From an uncultured Treponema sp. (GTDB taxonomy: Bacteria; Spirochaetota; Spirochaetia; Treponematales; Treponemataceae): a DNA stretch of 6,120 bases. The position numbers and the translations under genes were made by a program. The notes beneath the pieces were generated by a model. That model was given only the letters and a program-made list of their open reading frames with translations. It made no database searches and had not been told where the DNA came from. The stretch spans positions 1-6,120 of the forward strand of contig CAMOEE010000151.1 in assembly GCA_946611835.1 (NCBI GenBank), read 5' to 3'. Numbering within the stretch: position 1 is the first letter of the stretch; each line of letters starts with the position of its first letter. This document shows positions 5,549-6,120 of this stretch, one piece after another.

Positions 5549-5839
5549 TTATTTTTTTTCCTGGATTTTGTCCTTCTCCTTTTTGACTTTTGTGTCAAGA
5601 ACATCCATAAGTTTGTTTAGTGCAGCACCGAAGTCAAAGTCCTCAGAAGCGACATGTCCCTGAGCGCCCCACTTGAAGTTTACTGTACAATCAAAACTGT
5701 AAGCCTTGTCATGCTTTACACGAAGAATCAGGTCGACGATTAAGTCCTCCGCATAAGAAATTCGTGAAAGTTTTTTCTCAATCATATCAGATTGTTTTTC
5801 TTCAAATACAAAGCCGACGGCTGAAACTGATTTTGTCAT
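5549..5839 (-). CDS. hpf: HPF/RaiA-family ribosome hibernation factor (short form)
   Basis: A 96-residue protein with the beta-alpha-beta-beta-beta-alpha layout of the ribosome-associated S30AE family: a helix with MIEKKLSRI (19-27), strands DLILRVKHD (36-44) and SFDCTVNFKWGAQGHVASEDF (48-68), and a final helix GAALNKLMDVLDTKVKKEKDKI (71-92). Members bind the 30S decoding channel and silence or pair ribosomes in slow growth. It has only the N-terminal domain; the C-terminal dimerisation domain of long HPF is absent, and the tail is very Lys-rich. I cannot tell from sequence alone whether it acts like HPF (100S dimers) or RaiA/YfiA (inactive 70S). The ribosome site AAGGAG is 9 nt before the ATG. 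It has its own promoter and terminator, so it is a single-gene unit. Confidence 0.83.
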   Translation of the reverse strand: MTKSVSAVGFVFEEKQSDMIEKKLSRISYAEDLIVDLILRVKHDKAYSFDCTVNFKWGAQGHVASEDFDFGAALNKLMDVLDTKVKKEKDKIQEKK

Positions 5840-5864
5840 TTTAATGCTCCTTTATCTGGAAGTT

Positions 5865-5904
5865 TTCGCCATATAACATGCAACGCAGTCAGAACAATGG
5901 CGAA
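5865..5904 (-). promoter_or_regulatory. Inverted repeat in the hpf leader
   Basis: TTCGCCAT (5865-5872) and ATGGCGAA (5897-5904) form a perfect 8-bp stem around a 24-nt loop in the 83-nt leader between the predicted start site (about 5922) and the hpf ATG. It leaves the AAGGAG free, so it is more likely a stability or protein-binding element than a simple ribosome-site blocker. It resembles no riboswitch class I know. Confidence 0.4.
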
Positions 5905-5928
5905 GCGATATATCCTCTCTCTTGATTT

Positions 5929-5957
5929 ATTATACAACGGAATTTCAAAATCGCCAA
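5929..5957 (-). promoter_or_regulatory. Sigma70-type promoter of hpf
   Basis: On the minus strand TTGGCG (-35, 5952-5957, four of six consensus bases) and a perfect TATAAT (-10, 5929-5934) are separated by 17 bp, giving a start near 5922. This is among the best promoters in the window and shows that hpf does not depend on transcription from beyond 6120. Confidence 0.75.
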
Positions 5958-5975
5958 ATTTATTTTTGGGGATTT

Positions 5976-6027
5976 TAAGGGGCTTGCCCCTTAGGAGAAT
6001 GGGGTGCGGCGCAACGAAGTGCGACGC
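5976..6027. repeat. Two GC-rich palindromes in the gene-free right end
   Basis: TAAGGGGC-TT-GCCCCTTA (5976-5993) is a perfect 8-bp inverted repeat with a 2-nt spacer. It is followed by GCG-G-CGCA (6006-6013) pairing with TGCG-A-CGC (6020-6027) around a 6-nt loop with one mismatch. No coding sequence is visible in 5958-6120. The dense GC-rich stems in an A/T-rich spacer look like a dispersed palindromic intergenic element. Confidence 0.5.
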
Positions 6028-6029
6028 GG

Positions 6030-6076
6030 GGCTGTCCTAGAAGTTATTAAAGATTTCAAAAAGGGCAGCCTTTTTT
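6030..6076 (+). terminator. Plus-strand intrinsic terminator without a visible gene
   Basis: GGCUGUCCU (6030-6038) pairs with AGGGCAGCC (6062-6070), nine pairs with one G-U, around a 23-nt A/U-rich loop, followed at once by six U (6071-6076). No plus-strand gene or convincing plus-strand promoter precedes it in the window. The stem motif is related to the hairpin at 2072-2119. It may end an unannotated small RNA, or be part of the repeat at 5976-6027. Confidence 0.6.
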
Positions 6077-6120
6077 ATGTTTAAATGAATTTTGTAGATT
6101 TTCGTTTATTGTTTTTTTTC

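Overview
The window looks like a chromosomal segment of a spirochaete, most likely a Treponema. The reasons are the neighbouring genes for HPr kinase/phosphorylase and a regulatory-type HPr, a lipoprotein with a relaxed spirochaetal lipobox next to a secreted LysM-like protein, A/T-rich spacers with sigma70-type promoters, and GC-rich palindromic intergenic elements. The genus is inferred from gene content and protein flavour, not from a database match. I recognise seven protein genes, six on the minus strand and one on the plus strand. I see no tRNA, rRNA, CRISPR array, transposase or phage gene.

Layout, left to right. 1-164: no gene; a nested palindromic element (about 7-115) with a terminator-like core. 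165-1909 (minus): a translationally coupled pair, an alanine-rich coiled-coil lipoprotein followed by a secreted helical-repeat protein with a C-terminal LysM-like domain; a promoter lies at 1964-1992. 1910-2153: divergent promoter region and a structured leader. 2154-2381 (plus): a small PC4/YdbC-family single-stranded nucleic-acid-binding protein. 2382-2443: convergent spacer with one hairpin. 2444-5435 (minus): a compact cluster transcribed as hprK, ptsH, lexA, holA. 5442-5530: the hprK promoter and, beyond it, the rho-independent terminator of the upstream gene. 5549-5839 (minus): a short HPF/RaiA-type ribosome hibernation factor with its own promoter and a leader that can fold. 5958-6120: no gene; palindromes and a plus-strand intrinsic terminator.

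How the genes work together. HprK phosphorylates and dephosphorylates Ser46 of HPr, so the first two genes of the cluster form a metabolic sensor and its target. LexA (SOS repressor) and HolA (clamp-loader delta) follow in the same direction with short gaps, so carbon or energy sensing and DNA-damage/replication functions probably share a transcript, with a possible separate LexA-controlled entry point at 4097-4111. HPF, just upstream but separated by a terminator, is also an energy/stress gene. The lipoprotein/LysM pair is probably a periplasmic envelope module.

Most notable: the best hprK promoter predicts transcription starting exactly on the A of the ATG at 5435, so hprK would be leaderless, while the other genes have a Shine-Dalgarno sequence (weak for holA). 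Other leads are a perfect 6+3+6 palindrome just before lexA, and a related plus-strand hairpin found both in the ydbC-like leader and in the gene-free right end.
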